Part shown: piece after piece, positions 30,801 to 38,992 of the stretch
How the letters are laid out: each line of letters starts with the position of its first letter
How positions within the stretch are numbered: position 1 is the stretch's first letter
NCBI GenBank assembly: GCA_902787685.1
Contig: CADAHH010000003.1
Coordinates: 49,472 to 113,471 of the forward strand
DNA length: 64,000 nucleotides
DNA from: an uncultured Eubacteriales bacterium
GTDB taxonomy: Bacteria; Bacillota; Clostridia; TANB77; CAG-508
Direction of reading: 5' to 3'
The notes under the pieces: generated by a model
Told to the model about the DNA's origin: nothing
Seen by the model: only the letters and a program-made list of their open reading frames with translations
Database searches by the model: none
Program-made: the position numbers and the translations under genes

Positions 30801-33214
30801 GAACAGAAAATGGAGTAGTTACTATTACAAATACAATAGATTATCCATCAGTTAATATTGAAAAAAATGCTGAAAAAATTAAAGCTGTTGATGGAAATAA
30901 TTTTGAAGATATAATAAAAGATGAACAAGGAAATATAACAACAAAAGTAAATAGTGTTGGAGATATTATTAAATACGAAATCATTGCAGAAAATGATGGT
31001 ACTCAAGTATTAAATAATGTTAACATTGTTGATCAAAACCATAATGTTAAAGTTCTAAAAATAACAAAAGGTACTGATGTTTACGAAGATACAGGAAAAG
31101 AGGCAAACATTACAGCAGGAAATAATTTATTATCATATTTACCAGATGGAGTTGAATATAAATTAGAACCTAATGAAAAATATATTATTGAAATAGAATA
31201 TGTTGTAGAAAATATTAATAATACTGCAACAATAGACAATATTGCAGAAATAACTGCTAGAGCAGATAATGAAGATGTAACAGACAATGATGACGAAAAA
31301 GTACCTGTAACACAAGTTATAAACAATAGTATAGAAAAAACTTCAGTTAAAGTTGGAAATACAACAGTTACAGATGAAAACAGGGAAACAATAAAACTTA
31401 GAAAAGATGATGTAATAACATATGAAATCAAGGTTTCTAATCTAGGAAATGTTGATTTAACAGGTGTAAAAGTTACAGATGATCATAATGTAAGAGTTAA
31501 TAAAATAGAAAAATTAAATGATGATGGTTCAAGAACAAATCAAAATGATTTAGTAAGAACAGCAACATCTGAAAATTTACTTGGAAAAGATGTTTTAGAA
31601 GCAGATACAACATATATAATTACAGTAACATATGTTGTTCCAGATAACGAAATAGATGAAGAATCTGAAAATGGCGATAAAATTATAAATAATGCAACTA
31701 TAACAACAAATGAAATTCCAGAAAAATCAGATGATGATACATTACAAAAAAATAAAGAAGCAATTATTACTCAAGAAAAAGAAAGTGTAGTTGTTGGTAA
31801 AAACGACAAAACAATTTATACAGGAGACATTATAGAGTATACAATTACTGTTGCAAATAAAGGAAATATTTCAGGAAGTACAACAGTTAAAGATTCAGAC
31901 TTAAGAGACAATATCAATAGCGACAAAATTACAATGATGAATAATGGTACAGAATTAAACAAGAGAGATAGTTTAACAACAAAATGTATTACAGTTACAT
32001 CAAACAAAAATGGATCAACAAAAATAAATGTTAATCAATTAGCTGATGGATATGAGATTCCATCAATAGATAATGGGGAAACAATAGTTATAACATTTAG
32101 AGTAAAAGTTGGAAAACTTTTACCAGGTGATACTATAGTAAATAGGTTAGCAGATCAAGAAAATACACATACACAAAATGATATTGAAGCATCAATTCAT
32201 TTGAATAAAGAATTATTAAAACCTCAACATGTAGTATTAGTTATAGATTTATCATTAAGTATGGCAGAAGATGTAAATTATCATGGATCAGAAGATCCTA
32301 TGGCAGACACATATGAACAGACTAGATGGTATGCATTAACTCAAGCTTTAAACAAATTCTTAAATACTTATATGAAAGATGGAAATCTTGCAGAAAATAC
32401 AGTTACAATAATTGGATATAATAATGAAGCAAAAGCACCATTAGTAACTAATACAACAAGTCTTGCAACAGCAAAAGCATCATATTCAAATGTATTCACA
32501 AAGGAACAATACAACATGATTACAGGTGAAGATAAGAATGATGTTGATAATTTAACTGCTAGAAATACAGGTACTCTTCTTGGTTCAGGAACTAATATAC
32601 AACATGGATTAAGAAAAGCTTCAGAGGTATTAGGATCAGATACTCAAGGAGCTCAAGTAATACTAATGACAGATGGTGAGGCAAATAGATCTCTTGATGC
32701 AAATGGAAATCCAACAGGAAGCGGAGACCATGTAGAAAGAGCAATTAGTGAAGCAACAGCTCTAAAAAATAGTGGAATTACTTTATATACAGTTGCTTTA
32801 TCAGTTGGAGCTGAAAATGCAACATATACTAATAGATTAATAAACATGGCAAGTGAAGATGAAAATGGAAATAAATTAGCAAAATCAGCTGAAGATATGC
32901 AATCATTAGTAGATTATTTTGAAAATGTATCAGAAGTTTTATCAGAACTACATGTTACAGGAACTACTGAAGATGGAATCTTACATTTATCAGATAGTAT
33001 TTCAATAGATTCTAGATATGTAAAAAATGTAGAAATAACAATACCAAATGATGATGGCATTGAACAACCAATTACGATGACCTGGACAGAGTTTACAAAT
33101 TATTATAATGCTACAGCTAAAACAATTAATATAAAACAACTAGCTACAAATAAGAACATCAAAGGAATTACAAGGGCAGTTACAATAACTATAAATGTTG
33201 ATTCTACATTATAA
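27845..33214 (+). CDS. 1789-residue adhesin: Thr-rich stalk, DUF11 and CnaB repeats, C-terminal VWA domain
   Basis: Large surface protein. The N-terminal hydrophobic segment (about 8-30) is a signal or anchor. A Thr/Asp/Arg-rich linker (about 85-150) is low-complexity. DUF11-type repeats (about 195-425; LSVIKEVISTDANEDGKYDLGETVSYKITVSNVGN) are followed by six CnaB/SpaA-type repeats (about 430-999), each starting like KIWEDNNNQDGYRPESI and closing with a TNTH-type strand; these often carry Lys-Asn isopeptide bonds. More DUF11 repeats follow (about 1000-1450), and then a von Willebrand A domain (about 1460-1690) with the MIDAS motif DLSLS. No LPxTG motif is present at the C-terminus, so anchoring must differ from the LPRTF protein. 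ATG 27845 follows AAGGAGGAGTATTTA. Confidence 0.9.
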   Translation: MSYKAKRIVIGVAAAVALFTAASVGTYFYIKGNESAQATENTEQVTEQNNDTNADTSSNNPESTSNDQNNGQTTGNPNETVGNAETPAPTTSTTTTRTTTDDDGTRTRTTTNADGTTTTIRMNTDGTTTTTVRNPDGTIASQTTDANVVTEYEEGEERLVSKDDWVGWMPEAVPVPVVARIANNLDINKYKLSVIKEVISTDANEDGKYDLGETVSYKITVSNVGNVKLTELKISDKINDREDITKMSQVDENNNVIQEIENTSEFSFDLEAGEKTYFEYSYTVKEEDVLKGIVQNIVTVENDKVKEEDSKEVPTSDISKDFELKKSTKSKPENNIFYVLGEKIIYDVEVTNKGNITLDVKVKDPITEEKEVTINIAPGETKNVEFTHIVTAEDVEATKVINVATGEVENEDPKPSNPQEDPVNEYISVNVEKIWEDNNNQDGYRPESINVQLLANGEEKGEQVTLNDENSWKYTWTELFKKENEKDINYTVKEIAVDKYETTITGDYKDKITITNTHIPETTSLTGNKKWEDNDNQDGKRPDSIKIILNKQIENGEIQEAGNQIITAEDNWTYKFENIPVYESGKILTYSISEEAVEGYTMQIDGNNIINTHIPETINISGTKNWEDNNNQDGKRPESIKVVLNKKIEDKTTQVTTKTVQPDENGTWSYKFENLPVYEKGKKVEYSIDEEKVPEYETIIDGYNITNTHIPETLTIEGEKTWVDADNQDGLRPQSIIVKLLKGENDNKIEVSSKEVSSDSQGKWTYKFENLPKYENGNEIKYSIEENPVEGYKQRIVGTDIINTHVPEMMTISGEKTWEDAENRDGKRPEYITIKLYKEVGDNKTLITSKQISPNSEGKWLYSFEDLPKYENGNEINYVLEEVNIDGYTKSFDGYNLTNTHNPETTSISAKKIWEDKDNLLKLRPESVDFNLVIDGVVSNQKLTANESNNWQVTFNDLSKYKDQGTEIKYNIIEERITGYKEPVYGTENGVVTITNTIDYPSVNIEKNAEKIKAVDGNNFEDIIKDEQGNITTKVNSVGDIIKYEIIAENDGTQVLNNVNIVDQNHNVKVLKITKGTDVYEDTGKEANITAGNNLLSYLPDGVEYKLEPNEKYIIEIEYVVENINNTATIDNIAEITARADNEDVTDNDDEKVPVTQVINNSIEKTSVKVGNTTVTDENRETIKLRKDDVITYEIKVSNLGNVDLTGVKVTDDHNVRVNKIEKLNDDGSRTNQNDLVRTATSENLLGKDVLEADTTYIITVTYVVPDNEIDEESENGDKIINNATITTNEIPEKSDDDTLQKNKEAIITQEKESVVVGKNDKTIYTGDIIEYTITVANKGNISGSTTVKDSDLRDNINSDKITMMNNGTELNKRDSLTTKCITVTSNKNGSTKINVNQLADGYEIPSIDNGETIVITFRVKVGKLLPGDTIVNRLADQENTHTQNDIEASIHLNKELLKPQHVVLVIDLSLSMAEDVNYHGSEDPMADTYEQTRWYALTQALNKFLNTYMKDGNLAENTVTIIGYNNEAKAPLVTNTTSLATAKASYSNVFTKEQYNMITGEDKNDVDNLTARNTGTLLGSGTNIQHGLRKASEVLGSDTQGAQVILMTDGEANRSLDANGNPTGSGDHVERAISEATALKNSGITLYTVALSVGAENATYTNRLINMASEDENGNKLAKSAEDMQSLVDYFENVSEVLSELHVTGTTEDGILHLSDSISIDSRYVKNVEITIPNDDGIEQPITMTWTEFTNYYNATAKTINIKQLATNKNIKGITRAVTITINVDSTL

Positions 33215-33215
33215 A

Positions 33216-33262
33216 GAGAAAAAGAGATTTAGGTATTTACTTAAATCTCTTTTACTTTTTTG
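33216..33262 (+). terminator. Terminator after the adhesin gene
   Basis: AAAAGAGATTTA / TAAATCTCTTTT hairpin followed by T-rich sequence, directly after the stop. Confidence 0.85.
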
Positions 33263-33412
33263 TAACAAAAAAGTAATATTGTTTTAACATAAACGTAACA
33301 TAAATAGTGTATAATATAATTTAAGATTGTATAAGAAATACATAAGATATTTGCCTTTTAACTTATAGGCAGGAAGGGAAAGATAGCTTTATAGCTAATA
33401 AATGCTTAAATT

Positions 33413-34438
33413 ATGTATATTAATAAATATTTAAAAAAAATGAATATTGAACCTATATCAGAAATAAGAGTAAAAGAAAAATGTGAATTTGCTAATAAAG
33501 TTGCCATGATAATGACAGATAGTCTAATTGATTACAATTTGGATTATTTAAGAATTGTTGATATATTACAACATACTGGAATGTATATTGCCAAAATACC
33601 TAAGAATTTATCTCCAGTTAATTATTCATATTTAGATATGAAAATATATATATCTGATAATATAAATCTTGATAGTAATAATGAATATGTATTACACGAA
33701 GTAATACATAGAATTCAAGAGTATAGGAACAAAAAAGAAAAGTTAATTCAGCTTGGATTATGTGATGTTAAGGAAACAAAAATTAAGGGATTAGCATTAA
33801 ATGAGGCCGCAATTCAGTATATAGTTCAAAAAGTTTTAAATGGAAATGTTGAGATTGTTGACATTTATAATATGAGAATTCCTACAATTAGTAAAAATTA
33901 TTATCCAATACTTACAAATCTAATTGAGCAAATTGCTTTTTTAGTTGGTGATGATAAACTAATAGATAGTACTTTAAATTCAAATAATGAATTCAAATAT
34001 GAAACAATTGATATATTAGGTGAAGATGTATATAATTCTATAGAAAAAAGCTTTGAACAAATATTAGAAACAAAGAATTTATTATTAAAAGACACAGATC
34101 AAAGTATATTCGATAAAAATGTTGATTTAATAAAAAAGGTTTATATTGATACACAAAGTAAAATAATGAATTCATATTTTAGTAATCAGTTTAAAAAGAT
34201 AAAAAACACAGAACAGCTTAAAGATTTTAGCACTAAACTAGTAGAATATAGACAATATGTGGGTTCAGACAAAGGTCAAGTTTTATATTCAGAATTTTTT
34301 CAAAATATGCAAGATAAAATTAAAGAAAAAGAACAAAGTTATATAAATAAAGCATTAATTGTTGTTAAAGAAAATAGATTTACAAAAGTTTATAATAAAA
34401 TAAAAAACTATTTTAAAAGTTTAGTATTTCAAAATTAA
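33413..34438 (+). CDS. Putative zinc metallopeptidase-like protein (HExxH)
   Basis: A 341-residue protein with no signal peptide and no family I recognise. The segment NEYVLHEVIHRIQEYRNK (about 83-100) contains the zincin motif HEVIH. A Glu in LNEAAIQYIVQKVLNG (about 127-142) is placed like the third ligand of gluzincins. The rest is charged and helical, ending in KNYFKSLVFQN. The start is uncertain because no good ribosome binding site precedes ATG 33413. It is transcribed separately from the adhesin (terminator at 33216; a TATAAT-like element near 33311). Activity is inferred from the motif only. Confidence 0.6.
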   Translation: MYINKYLKKMNIEPISEIRVKEKCEFANKVAMIMTDSLIDYNLDYLRIVDILQHTGMYIAKIPKNLSPVNYSYLDMKIYISDNINLDSNNEYVLHEVIHRIQEYRNKKEKLIQLGLCDVKETKIKGLALNEAAIQYIVQKVLNGNVEIVDIYNMRIPTISKNYYPILTNLIEQIAFLVGDDKLIDSTLNSNNEFKYETIDILGEDVYNSIEKSFEQILETKNLLLKDTDQSIFDKNVDLIKKVYIDTQSKIMNSYFSNQFKKIKNTEQLKDFSTKLVEYRQYVGSDKGQVLYSEFFQNMQDKIKEKEQSYINKALIVVKENRFTKVYNKIKNYFKSLVFQN

Positions 34439-34476
34439 TAAAGCTCTTGGGTATTAGAAACCAAGAGCTTTTAAAA
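34439..34476. terminator. Convergent bidirectional terminator
   Basis: AAAGCTCTTGG / CCAAGAGCTTT hairpin with A and T runs on both sides, between two convergent genes. Confidence 0.85.
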
Positions 34477-34854
34477 AAATATTTTTAAAATATGCAAAGC
34501 AATAGTACTTGCAATTACTTTCCAACTTACTTTTAACGAGTGAAAAAATACATTTTTAACTGCGACTAATTTATGTTCTTCTTTAATTGTTAAAGCTAAA
34601 CAATTTGTAGTAGGAAACACATTTGCTTCAAGTGTTTTAGCTTCGAAATTAGAATCTTGAGAAGAAGACTCTATAATTTTTTCTGTATTAGAATCTGTTT
34701 TCTCCACAATATTTAATTCAGTCTCAGTATTTATATTATCAGTAGAAGAATCATTAGATATATTTTCAGTATTTGCATCAGTTGTATCTGAAGATTCGTT
34801 ACTGCTTAATATCTGATTTATAACAGTATTATCAGTTTTTTCATTATTGTCCAT
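34471..34854 (-). CDS. Small Ser/Thr/Asn-rich protein with hydrophobic C-terminus, unknown
   Basis: A 127-residue protein with a low-complexity hydrophilic N-terminal part (MDNNEKTDNTVINQILSSNESSDTT, rich in Thr, Asn, Asp and Ser) and a C-terminal amphipathic or hydrophobic stretch VFFHSLKVSWKVIASTIALHILKIFF that may bind or span the membrane. AAGGAATTAT precedes the start. There is no recognised family. It is convergent with the HExxH gene. Confidence 0.5.
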   Translation of the reverse strand: MDNNEKTDNTVINQILSSNESSDTTDANTENISNDSSTDNINTETELNIVEKTDSNTEKIIESSSQDSNFEAKTLEANVFPTTNCLALTIKEEHKLVAVKNVFFHSLKVSWKVIASTIALHILKIFF

Positions 34855-34990
34855 AGAATAATTCCTTTTTTTAAGTTTTATTGTTTATAAGTTTATTATA
34901 GCAAATTTTAGAAAAAAGTAAATAATTTTTATAAATTTTAATTAGGAATAGCGATTATTGTTCTGTAAGAATGATAATATATAAAGAATG

Positions 34991-35014
34991 TGTAGGGGCG
35001 ATTTTAATCGCCCG
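34991..35014. repeat. GGGGCGATTTTAATCGCCC short palindromic repeat, copy 1
   Basis: A 24-bp unit with core GGGCGATTTTAATCGCCC, preceded by TGTAG. The same unit is at 35369-35392, 35474-35497 (inverted) and 57708-57731. Confidence 0.85.
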
Positions 35015-35220
35015 GAAAACCGATAATTATCTTATTTTTTATTGAAACAATACAAAATAAGATGTCGAAAAATGTCTATGAAAAATTGAGAATTAAGACA
35101 GATTTCGACAGGATTTTATGATATTATGTGATACAATTATGTTAATAATTTAATTCAAAAATAACCACATCAGTATTATATTTTAATTCTCAACTGAATG
35201 TGGTTATTTATCTATTTTGG

Positions 35221-35293
35221 TGGGCAACCGGGGAATCGAACCCCGGACCATCAGATTAAGAGTCTGCTGCTCTACCAACTGAGCTAGTCACCC
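35221..35293 (-). tRNA. tRNA-Lys (CTT)
   Basis: Cloverleaf on the minus strand with D-arm GCTC..GAGC, anticodon loop CTCTTAA and T-arm CGGGGTTCGATTCCCCG. The acceptor GGGTGAC pairs with GTTGCCC using G-U wobbles. CCA is encoded at 35218-35220. The base pair at 27-43 is a G-A mismatch. Confidence 0.92.
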
Positions 35294-35368
35294 AAGCACA
35301 TATTATAGTATAGCGCTTAAGAGTTAATTTGTCAATAGATTTAGTTGAATTGATACAGAAATTGTTAT

Positions 35369-35392
35369 TGTAGGGGCGATTTTAATCGCCCG
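35369..35392. repeat. GGGGCGATTTTAATCGCCC repeat, copy 2
   Basis: Same 24-bp unit as copy 1 and in the same orientation, between tRNA-Lys and vanW. Confidence 0.85.
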
Positions 35393-35473
35393 AAATATAA
35401 CAAAAATTAATACAATTTATAATAAATGTAAAATAAAAAATTTAAAGATAGTTAAACTAGAATAATATTTTTG

Positions 35474-35497
35474 CGGGCGATTAAAATCGCCCCTACA
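35474..35497. repeat. GGGGCGATTTTAATCGCCC repeat, copy 3 (inverted)
   Basis: Exact reverse complement of copy 2, 82 bp away. The pair could form a larger stem-loop at the 3' end of the vanW transcript. Confidence 0.85.
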
Positions 35498-35546
35498 TTT
35501 CTCTAAACACTTATATTTAATAGCGAATAGTTATGGAATTATCTTG

Positions 35547-37091
35547 TTAGGGATGGTACTCGTTTTTTAAAATAATTTTATTTAAAGCCTTGTATGTATC
35601 TTGAGACAGTAATTCCTTGCTAATTATTTTACCATCTAATTTAGTGATTTTGTATACATTAACTACAGCACCATTTGCACCGTGTTGTTTTACTGTTTCT
35701 TTTCCAACTTCTAAATTAGAATCTTGTTCATATTGAGTATCTGGCTCTGTTGTAGATAATACTTCAGTTTCTATATCTACTGAATATTCAGTATCTTCTT
35801 TTAATCCTAATATTTTGCAAGTAACAATACCGTTTTCAACTTTTGACACTATTTTTATTGGGTAAGATCTAGTATTCTTAAATTTTAAATCTTTTGCACC
35901 ATATACTACTGTTGCATCTTTTCCAGCTGGAAGATAAGATGTTATAAATTGATGATTGTGTCTTTCTACAATCTCTAAATTAGCAATTACAGCAGTATCA
36001 TATAAAGTTGAAGAGATTTGACAAATACCACCACCAACTCCATCAACAACTTGACCATTAGAATAGATTTTTGCTTCAGTATAACCTTTCTCAATCGTTC
36101 GAGCACCTACTGTTTTATTATAAGAAAATATTTCATTTGGAGAAAGAACCGTTTCATCAATTTTTTCAGCAGCAAGTTCTAAATTATTTGATCTATCAGT
36201 ATTTGTAATATTATATTTTGTTGTAAAAATAGCTAGAGTATCTTGAAAAAAATCTATATCTAAATCATTAATTTTAACTGAAGGGTAAGTAAATTGCAAA
36301 GGAATAATGTATTCAGATTTTTTTTCATTTAAAGCATTTTTTGCTTGTTCTTTATCAAAAGAAATACCAATAATTTCTGGGTATACTCTTAATGGATTGC
36401 TTTCATAATGAGCATCAACCACTTCTTTATGTATTTCAGAGTAGATTTTATCAATATCTAAGTTGTTAGGATTTTCTTCTTTTACACTTATTTGTATTAA
36501 GTTTTCGTTATTTGTTAAATCATTTAGACATAAATATATATTTTTATTTAATGATTCATTATCAATAGTTTTTCCAGCTGTTCCAGAAGTTAATACTAAA
36601 TTATTGTTATCAATATAATAACTACTTTGTATTAGTTTATCAGGAAGACTTGAAGATAAATCCTCTATGATATGGGCAAGCTTATCTTGATTGATAGTAA
36701 TGTTTATATTTATGTTCTTTTTATTTAAATATTGATTAAAGATTTCAAAATTATTTTTAAAAATATTACTGTTTCTTCCAATATTGTATGCCTCATTTAC
36801 AGATTCAGAAATGTTATATTCAATATTTAAACTATCAAAAGAATGTGTAGAAATGGTTTCACCATTATAAATAAAACTAATATTTTGTGATGATTTATCT
36901 TGAGTAGTATTGTAAAGATGAGTTTTTGCTTCTTCTTTTGTCATATTAGAAATATCTATATTGTTGATTGATATATTATTTAAAATTCTATTATTATTTA
37001 AATTAATTAATGAAAACATTACTGAGAAAATAAGTAATAAAAAGAAAATGACTAGTAATGCATATATATAACCTTTTTTTATATGTTTCAT
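35547..37091 (-). CDS. VanW-family cell-envelope protein with peptidoglycan-binding-like and G5-like regions
   Basis: A 514-residue protein with one N-terminal membrane helix (YALLVIFFLLLIFSVMFSLI). It has PG_binding_4-type repeats in the extracellular middle part (about 50-300), then a VanW domain with SPNEIFSYNKTVGARTIEKGYTEAKIYSNGQVVDGVGGGICQISSTLYDTAVIANLEIVERHNH (about 305-370). A short G5-like tail contains VETEVLSTTEPDTQYEQDSNLEVGK. VanW proteins are common surface proteins of Clostridia. Despite the name they are not by themselves evidence of vancomycin resistance, and no van ligase genes are nearby. Confidence 0.9.
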   Translation of the reverse strand: MKHIKKGYIYALLVIFFLLLIFSVMFSLINLNNNRILNNISINNIDISNMTKEEAKTHLYNTTQDKSSQNISFIYNGETISTHSFDSLNIEYNISESVNEAYNIGRNSNIFKNNFEIFNQYLNKKNININITINQDKLAHIIEDLSSSLPDKLIQSSYYIDNNNLVLTSGTAGKTIDNESLNKNIYLCLNDLTNNENLIQISVKEENPNNLDIDKIYSEIHKEVVDAHYESNPLRVYPEIIGISFDKEQAKNALNEKKSEYIIPLQFTYPSVKINDLDIDFFQDTLAIFTTKYNITNTDRSNNLELAAEKIDETVLSPNEIFSYNKTVGARTIEKGYTEAKIYSNGQVVDGVGGGICQISSTLYDTAVIANLEIVERHNHQFITSYLPAGKDATVVYGAKDLKFKNTRSYPIKIVSKVENGIVTCKILGLKEDTEYSVDIETEVLSTTEPDTQYEQDSNLEVGKETVKQHGANGAVVNVYKITKLDGKIISKELLSQDTYKALNKIILKNEYHP

Positions 37092-37257
37092 TTGTTTACC
37101 TCACATAACAAAATATTACCATATATCCTTGTAATTGTAAAGTAATATTTCTGTAACAAAAATGTAATATATTTTTTGAAAAAAAATATTGATTATTGTA
37201 AAAAAATGTAATATAATTTTTAAAGCTAAAGACAAAAAAATGAGGGAGTGTAATATA

Positions 37258-37734
37258 ATGGAATTAACAAAGAATATATTTTTTAATACAGATAAATTAG
37301 TTGAAAATAGTGAAGTTAAAATATCATATACAGGTGAATTCTACCAAAATAATTGTGAAAAAGTTACAGTTCATTATGGATTTGGCCAAAACTGGGATAA
37401 TGTTAATGATATAGAAATGAACAAAACAGAATTAGGATTTCAATGTGAAATTAAACTTTTAGAAGGTGAAACTTTTAGTCTTTGCTTCAAAAATGAAAAT
37501 GATGAATGGGACAATAATAATGGAGAAAATTATGTTTTCCCATTGGAAAAAGTTTCTCAAGAATTAATTGTTCTAGAAGATGAGCCAAAATCAATAGGTG
37601 TAGCAAGACCTCTTAGAAAGACATATTTATGGAGTAAAAAGATAAAACTTGCAGTATATAAATTAATTACATATTTACCTAAAATTATATCAGGAAATTA
37701 TACAAAAAAAGCAAAAAATAATAATAATAATTAA
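37258..37734 (+). CDS. Small carbohydrate-binding-module protein (CBM25/CBM53-like)
   Basis: A 158-residue cytoplasmic-looking protein starting at ATG 37258 behind TGAGGGAGTG. An upstream in-frame extension to 37189 lacks a binding site for ribosomes. The first 95 residues follow the starch/glycogen-binding pattern VKISYTGEFYQNNCEKVTVHYGFGQNWDN ... EMNKTELGFQCEIKLLEGETFSLCFKNENDEWDNNNGENYVF, with conserved Trp residues and the WDNN-G-NY motif. The C-terminal part is basic and helical with an Asn-rich end. There is no catalytic domain. It may tether a partner to glycogen or another polysaccharide. Convergent with the SDR gene across a shared terminator. Confidence 0.75.
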   Translation: MELTKNIFFNTDKLVENSEVKISYTGEFYQNNCEKVTVHYGFGQNWDNVNDIEMNKTELGFQCEIKLLEGETFSLCFKNENDEWDNNNGENYVFPLEKVSQELIVLEDEPKSIGVARPLRKTYLWSKKIKLAVYKLITYLPKIISGNYTKKAKNNNNN

Positions 37735-37743
37735 TAAGAAAAA

Positions 37744-37786
37744 AAATCCACAGATTAAGTACAATCTGTGGATATCTTTTTTTTAA
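37744..37786. terminator. Bidirectional terminator
   Basis: ATCCACAGATT / AATCTGTGGAT hairpin flanked by A-rich and T-rich runs, shared by two convergent genes. Confidence 0.85.
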
Positions 37787-38517
37787 ATGATCGACCAACC
37801 ACCATCAATAACAATTACCTGTCCTGTAGTATAATCATCATCAATAAGCCACTTTACACATTTAGCAATTGATTGAGGAGTTCCAATTTTGTTTAAAGGT
37901 ATTTCATTTTTTATTTCTTCAACTGTTTCAGTTGAAAAATGTTTGTTCATATCTGTATCTATATAACCAGGAGCAATAGAATTAACTCTAATGTTTGATG
38001 GACCTAATTCTTTTGCTAAAGATTTAGTTAAGCCATCAATACCTGCTTTAGATGCAGAATATAAAGCAGCACAAGAACCGCCTATTATTCCATAAATTGA
38101 AGAAATATTAATAATACAACCTGTTTTATTACTAATCATATATGGTACGATTTCTTGAGTTACACAAAATACAGAATAAAGATTAACATTAATAACATTA
38201 GTCCAATCTTCATCTGTAATATCCTGAAATTGTTTTTCTTGGTCAATTCCAGCATTATTAATTAAAACATCTATTTTTTTATAATTATTTAAGATATAAT
38301 TAACCATAACCTTTACTTCGTTTCGCTTTGATACATCAGCTTTAAAAATATCTATGTTTAAATTTTCTTTATTTGCTTGTTCCTTTAAAGATAGAGCTTG
38401 GTCTTCACTTTTATTATAATTTGCAATAACAGTATGTCCTTGTTTTGCTAAGGTATATGCAATTTCTCTACCTATGCCACGAGAAGCACCAGTAACTAAA
38501 ATAATTTTAGTATTCAT
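37783..38517 (-). CDS. Short-chain dehydrogenase/reductase (FabG-like)
   Basis: A 244-residue NAD(P)-dependent oxidoreductase. Cofactor motif TGASRGIGREIAY (about 8-20), NNAGIDQ (about 86-92), catalytic Ser in INISSIYG (about 137-143), Tyr-x3-Lys in YSASKAG (about 152-158) and the C-terminal GQVIVIDGGW, which all fit classical SDRs of the 3-oxoacyl-ACP reductase type. There is no fatty-acid operon around it, so the true substrate is open. It abuts the HNH remnant on the same strand without a gap. Confidence 0.88.
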   Translation of the reverse strand: MNTKIILVTGASRGIGREIAYTLAKQGHTVIANYNKSEDQALSLKEQANKENLNIDIFKADVSKRNEVKVMVNYILNNYKKIDVLINNAGIDQEKQFQDITDEDWTNVINVNLYSVFCVTQEIVPYMISNKTGCIINISSIYGIIGGSCAALYSASKAGIDGLTKSLAKELGPSNIRVNSIAPGYIDTDMNKHFSTETVEEIKNEIPLNKIGTPQSIAKCVKWLIDDDYTTGQVIVIDGGWSII

Positions 38518-38922
38518 TTATGTATCCTTTCCATTTATATAGTATTTACTTCTACTTTTTCTTCCAGAATTCAAATTAGCGCCTTTATATGTTTCGGTTA
38601 ATGAATGACAATTGGGACAAAGCAAAATCAAATTATCTTCATTATTATTCTTATAATTCCCATCAATATGATCTATTTCAAGTGGTATATTGCCAGTAAA
38701 TGGATTTGTTTTAGACCATCCACATTTAGAGCATTTATAATTAAATATTTTAAATAAATATGTTTTAATATACATAGAAATTTAATAATCTCCACGCATT
38801 CCAGATTTTAAACCATTTTTCCATTCGTTAATATATTTAGTATATTGATATTCTTGTTGACACTTATTAGAACAATACTTGTTTTTAGATTTAATAAGTG
38901 AATTACAGTTTAAACAATACAT
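38518..38922 (-). pseudogene. HNH endonuclease gene interrupted by an in-frame TAA
   Basis: One frame read through from ATG 38920-38922: a zinc-ribbon part MYCLNCNSLIKSKNKYCSNKC and a linker ending GMRGDY, then TAA at 38782-38784. The same frame continues MYIKTYLFKIFNYKCSKCGWS and the HNH core PLEIDHIDGNYKNNNEDNLILLCPNCH. Intact phage-type HNH proteins have both parts in one polypeptide. The second part also starts with its own ATG (38773-38775), so a short 85-residue HNH protein may still be made. The gene lies 70 bases downstream of the intron-bearing tRNA-Thr. Confidence 0.75.
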
Positions 38923-38992
38923 ATAAAACCTCATTATAATAAAATAAAAAAGCCAACAATTAAGAGCTTTCTCAAAACTATTGACAATTTGG

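Noticed and set aside
33300-33412. Riboswitch-like leader before the HExxH gene
   Set aside because: The sequence has a few short pairings but no match to a riboswitch consensus that I can recognise.
35547-37091. Vancomycin resistance locus
   Set aside because: Only a VanW-domain protein is present; no ligase, dipeptidase or regulator genes lie nearby, and VanW proteins are common in Clostridia.
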